Source: Candidatus Gastranaerophilales bacterium (GTDB taxonomy: Bacteria; Cyanobacteriota; Vampirovibrionia; Gastranaerophilales; Gastranaerophilaceae). Taken from it: a stretch of 44,918 nt of DNA. Position 1 is the stretch's first letter. The number at the start of each line of letters is the position of its first letter. Positions 43,363 to 44,918 of this stretch are shown piece after piece. The notes under the pieces are model-generated. The model saw only the letters and a program-made list of their open reading frames with translations, was not told where the DNA came from and did not search any database. Position numbers and translations under genes: made by a program. The stretch lies in assembly GCA_944322755.1 (NCBI GenBank), contig CALUPY010000020.1, positions 1 through 44,918 on the forward strand, read 5' to 3'.

Positions 43363-44736
43363 TTATCTTGCGCAAATTGTTCTTGCAACATAAACTCCGG
43401 AGGCGGAGGCCTGTATGAGACCTCTTGTTACACCGGCACCGTCGCCGATTGTGAAAAGATTTTTAACCTGCTCTGTTTCGAGCTCATTAGTCAATTTGAC
43501 GCGTCCTGAATAGAATTTTACCTCGATACCGTAAAGAAGCGTATATCTTGATGCAACACCCGGTGCAATTTTATCCAGCGCATAGAGCATTTCAATGATG
43601 GCTGTCAGCTGCCTGTATGGAAGCACAAGGCTCAAATCTCCAGGAGTAGCACAGCCGAGAGTCGGTGTGATTATGCTTGATTTAATTCTTTCGGGTGTAG
43701 AGCGTCTGCCGTCGAGCAAGTCTCCGAAACGCTGTACAAGAACGCCTCCGCCGAGCATGTTTGCGAGTCTTGCAACATGCTGTCCGTATGCGATAGGCTC
43801 TTTAAACGGTTCTGTGAATTTTTCGCTTACAAGAAGTGCAAAGTTAGTGTTTGCGGTCTTTTTATTAGCATAGCTGTGTCCGTTTACAGTGGCAATACCG
43901 CCGTAGTTTTCAGCAACAACCTCTCCATACGGATTCATACAGAAGGTTCTGACCTCATCACCGAAAGTCGGAGAGTAGTATACGAGTTTTGACTCATAGA
44001 GTTTGTCTGTTATATGTGACATAACTGGAGCCGGAAGTTCAACTCTTACGCCGACATCTACTGCATTATTTATCATTCCGATTTTGTTTTTTGCAAATTC
44101 TTTTGTGAGCCAGTCAGCGCCTTCTCTTCCGGGAGCGATAATCAAATATTCCGAATAAATTTTTTCGCCGTCAGTTGTAACAAAACCCTTTACCTGTTCA
44201 TTTTCAACAATCAGACTCTCAGCTGTTTTCTTATTCAAAATTGTGATTCTTTCATCAAGATAGTCCTGCATGTTTTTTAAAACACCAAGACTTCTTTCTG
44301 TTCCGAGGTGGCGGACAGGCGAATGAACTAGTTTTAATTCAGCAAGGGTCGCAGCACGTTCTATATCTGCAAAATCATCTTTGTTCGTTCCAAACACCTC
44401 ATCAGTCGCACCAAATTTTAAATACAGGTCATCAGTATATTTTATAAGCTCTTCAACCTCTTTTCTGGACATATAATCAACAAGATGTCCGCCTACATCC
44501 GGAGTCAGCGTAAGTTTTCCGTCAGAAAATGCACCGGCTCCGCCCCATCCGCACAAAAGTCCGCATGTTTTGCAGTTCGGGCATTTTTCATAACCTTCAC
44601 GCAAAAAACATTTTCTCTGCTCTATTTTCAGGCCTTTTTCTACAATAACGACTTTCCAGTCAGGTTTCAGGTTCATGATTTCAAGAGCAGCAAATATTCC
44701 GGCAGGGCCGGCTCCAATAATAGCAACATTATACAT
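43363..44736 (-). CDS. FAD-dependent oxidoreductase of the COG2509 type
   Basis: A 457-residue flavoprotein. The dinucleotide-binding motif VAIIGAGPAGIFAALE is at residues 4-19. It is followed by a cysteine cluster CPNCKTCGLLC (about 52-62) and GWGGAGAFSDGKLT, a combination typical of uncharacterised FAD-utilising dehydrogenases. A C-terminal FAD block NLFTIGDGAGVTRGLIQA follows. The cysteine cluster might bind metal or a cluster, or be redox active. The reaction is unknown. AAGGA lies 13-17 nt before the ATG, and a 4-codon frame (MPNV) with better spacing overlaps the start, so reinitiation is possible. Confidence 0.87.
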   Translation of the reverse strand: MYNVAIIGAGPAGIFAALEIMNLKPDWKVVIVEKGLKIEQRKCFLREGYEKCPNCKTCGLLCGWGGAGAFSDGKLTLTPDVGGHLVDYMSRKEVEELIKYTDDLYLKFGATDEVFGTNKDDFADIERAATLAELKLVHSPVRHLGTERSLGVLKNMQDYLDERITILNKKTAESLIVENEQVKGFVTTDGEKIYSEYLIIAPGREGADWLTKEFAKNKIGMINNAVDVGVRVELPAPVMSHITDKLYESKLVYYSPTFGDEVRTFCMNPYGEVVAENYGGIATVNGHSYANKKTANTNFALLVSEKFTEPFKEPIAYGQHVARLANMLGGGVLVQRFGDLLDGRRSTPERIKSSIITPTLGCATPGDLSLVLPYRQLTAIIEMLYALDKIAPGVASRYTLLYGIEVKFYSGRVKLTNELETEQVKNLFTIGDGAGVTRGLIQASASGVYVARTICAR

Positions 44737-44868
44737 TCGGCATTATTCCTTCTTCTTTCATACATGTCTATTTTACAATAAACAAAAAATTAGTATAACA
44801 GTTATTGTTTAAATTTTAATGTCTGAAAAAATTCAAGATAAAAATTATTTCCATCATAGAAACAAAGT

Positions 44869-44905
44869 TTTATCAAAAGCCGGGCAATGCCAGGCTTTTG
44901 ATAAA
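44869..44905. repeat. Large hairpin at the right edge
   Basis: TTTATCAAAAGCC (44869-44881) and GGCTTTTGATAAA (44893-44905) form a perfect 13-bp stem. The 11-nt interior GGGCAATGCCA can pair further (GGC/GCC). It may be a terminator for a gene beyond the window or a palindromic repeat. A clear T-run is lacking on both sides. Confidence 0.6.
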
Positions 44906-44918
44906 CAGAAAGTTTTGT

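Noticed and set aside
44737-44760. Leader peptide MPNV upstream of the flavoprotein gene as an attenuator
   Set aside because: A 4-codon frame occurs easily by chance and no terminator or alternative structure accompanies it.
1-44918. CRISPR array, prophage, transposon or defence island
   Set aside because: No regularly spaced repeats, integrase, transposase, phage structural genes or recognised defence enzymes are present on either strand.

Overview
The window looks like a chromosomal segment of an AT-rich, fermentative, two-membrane bacterium. Envelope genes (Skp/OmpH-like chaperone, AsmA/TamB-like giant protein, an outer-membrane barrel-like protein, UppP, LepB) argue for a diderm. Pyruvate:ferredoxin oxidoreductase, bifunctional AdhE and glucose-6-phosphate isomerase argue for an anaerobic sugar fermenter. 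Several unrecognised proteins begin with a short MK(I/V)xxIG-type leader followed by an (S/A)F-K-(G/A/S) element. From memory this style is common in Candidatus Gastranaerophilales (Vampirovibrionia/Melainabacteria, the non-photosynthetic relatives of cyanobacteria). That placement is an inference, not something read directly.

Layout. 1-3.2 kb: an unassigned left edge, tRNA-Ala(GGC), and an M16 zinc peptidase. 3.3-5.8 kb: a barrel-like exported protein, a lone ModF/YlmA-type ABC ATPase, a membrane-anchored nuclease-fold-like protein, a small ORF, and an orphan HicB-like protein with a perfect inverted repeat at its ribosome-binding site. 5.9-7.8 kb: Skp-like chaperone and pyrimidine-nucleoside phosphorylase (minus strand). 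8.1-14.1 kb: a plus-strand operon of AsmA/TamB-like protein, polyprenyl diphosphate synthase and signal peptidase I. 14.1-15.3 kb: two tandem membrane paralogues with the leader motif. 15.4-21.2 kb (minus): LeuC, UppP, QueD, a 589-residue TPR protein, and an overlapping pair of secreted proteins, one of which looks like an M48 peptidase without its zinc ligands. 21.3-24 kb: two large unknowns. 24.1-29.4 kb: a small protein, Pgi and PFOR. 29.6-32.7 kb (minus): PNPase and a secreted protein. 32.9-36.6 kb: NadK, RecN and a secreted alpha/beta hydrolase. 36.6-37.1 kb: a guanidine-I (ykkC) riboswitch controlling a Gdx-type SMR exporter. 37.1-44.7 kb (minus): an unknown protein, AdhE with a strong promoter and a perfect CRP-type palindrome upstream, a 726-residue protein with an HELGH zinc site, and a COG2509-like flavoprotein.

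How the genes fit together. Pgi, PFOR and AdhE outline glucose to pyruvate to acetyl-CoA to ethanol, and these genes use visibly more C-ending codons (AAC, TTC, GAC) than their neighbours, as expected for high expression. The envelope genes form a second theme. I see no CRISPR array, prophage, transposase or recognisable defence island. The least explained material is the set of leader-tagged proteins, the HELGH protein, the M48-like pseudo-enzyme pair and the apparent orphan transcription unit near 38.1 kb.
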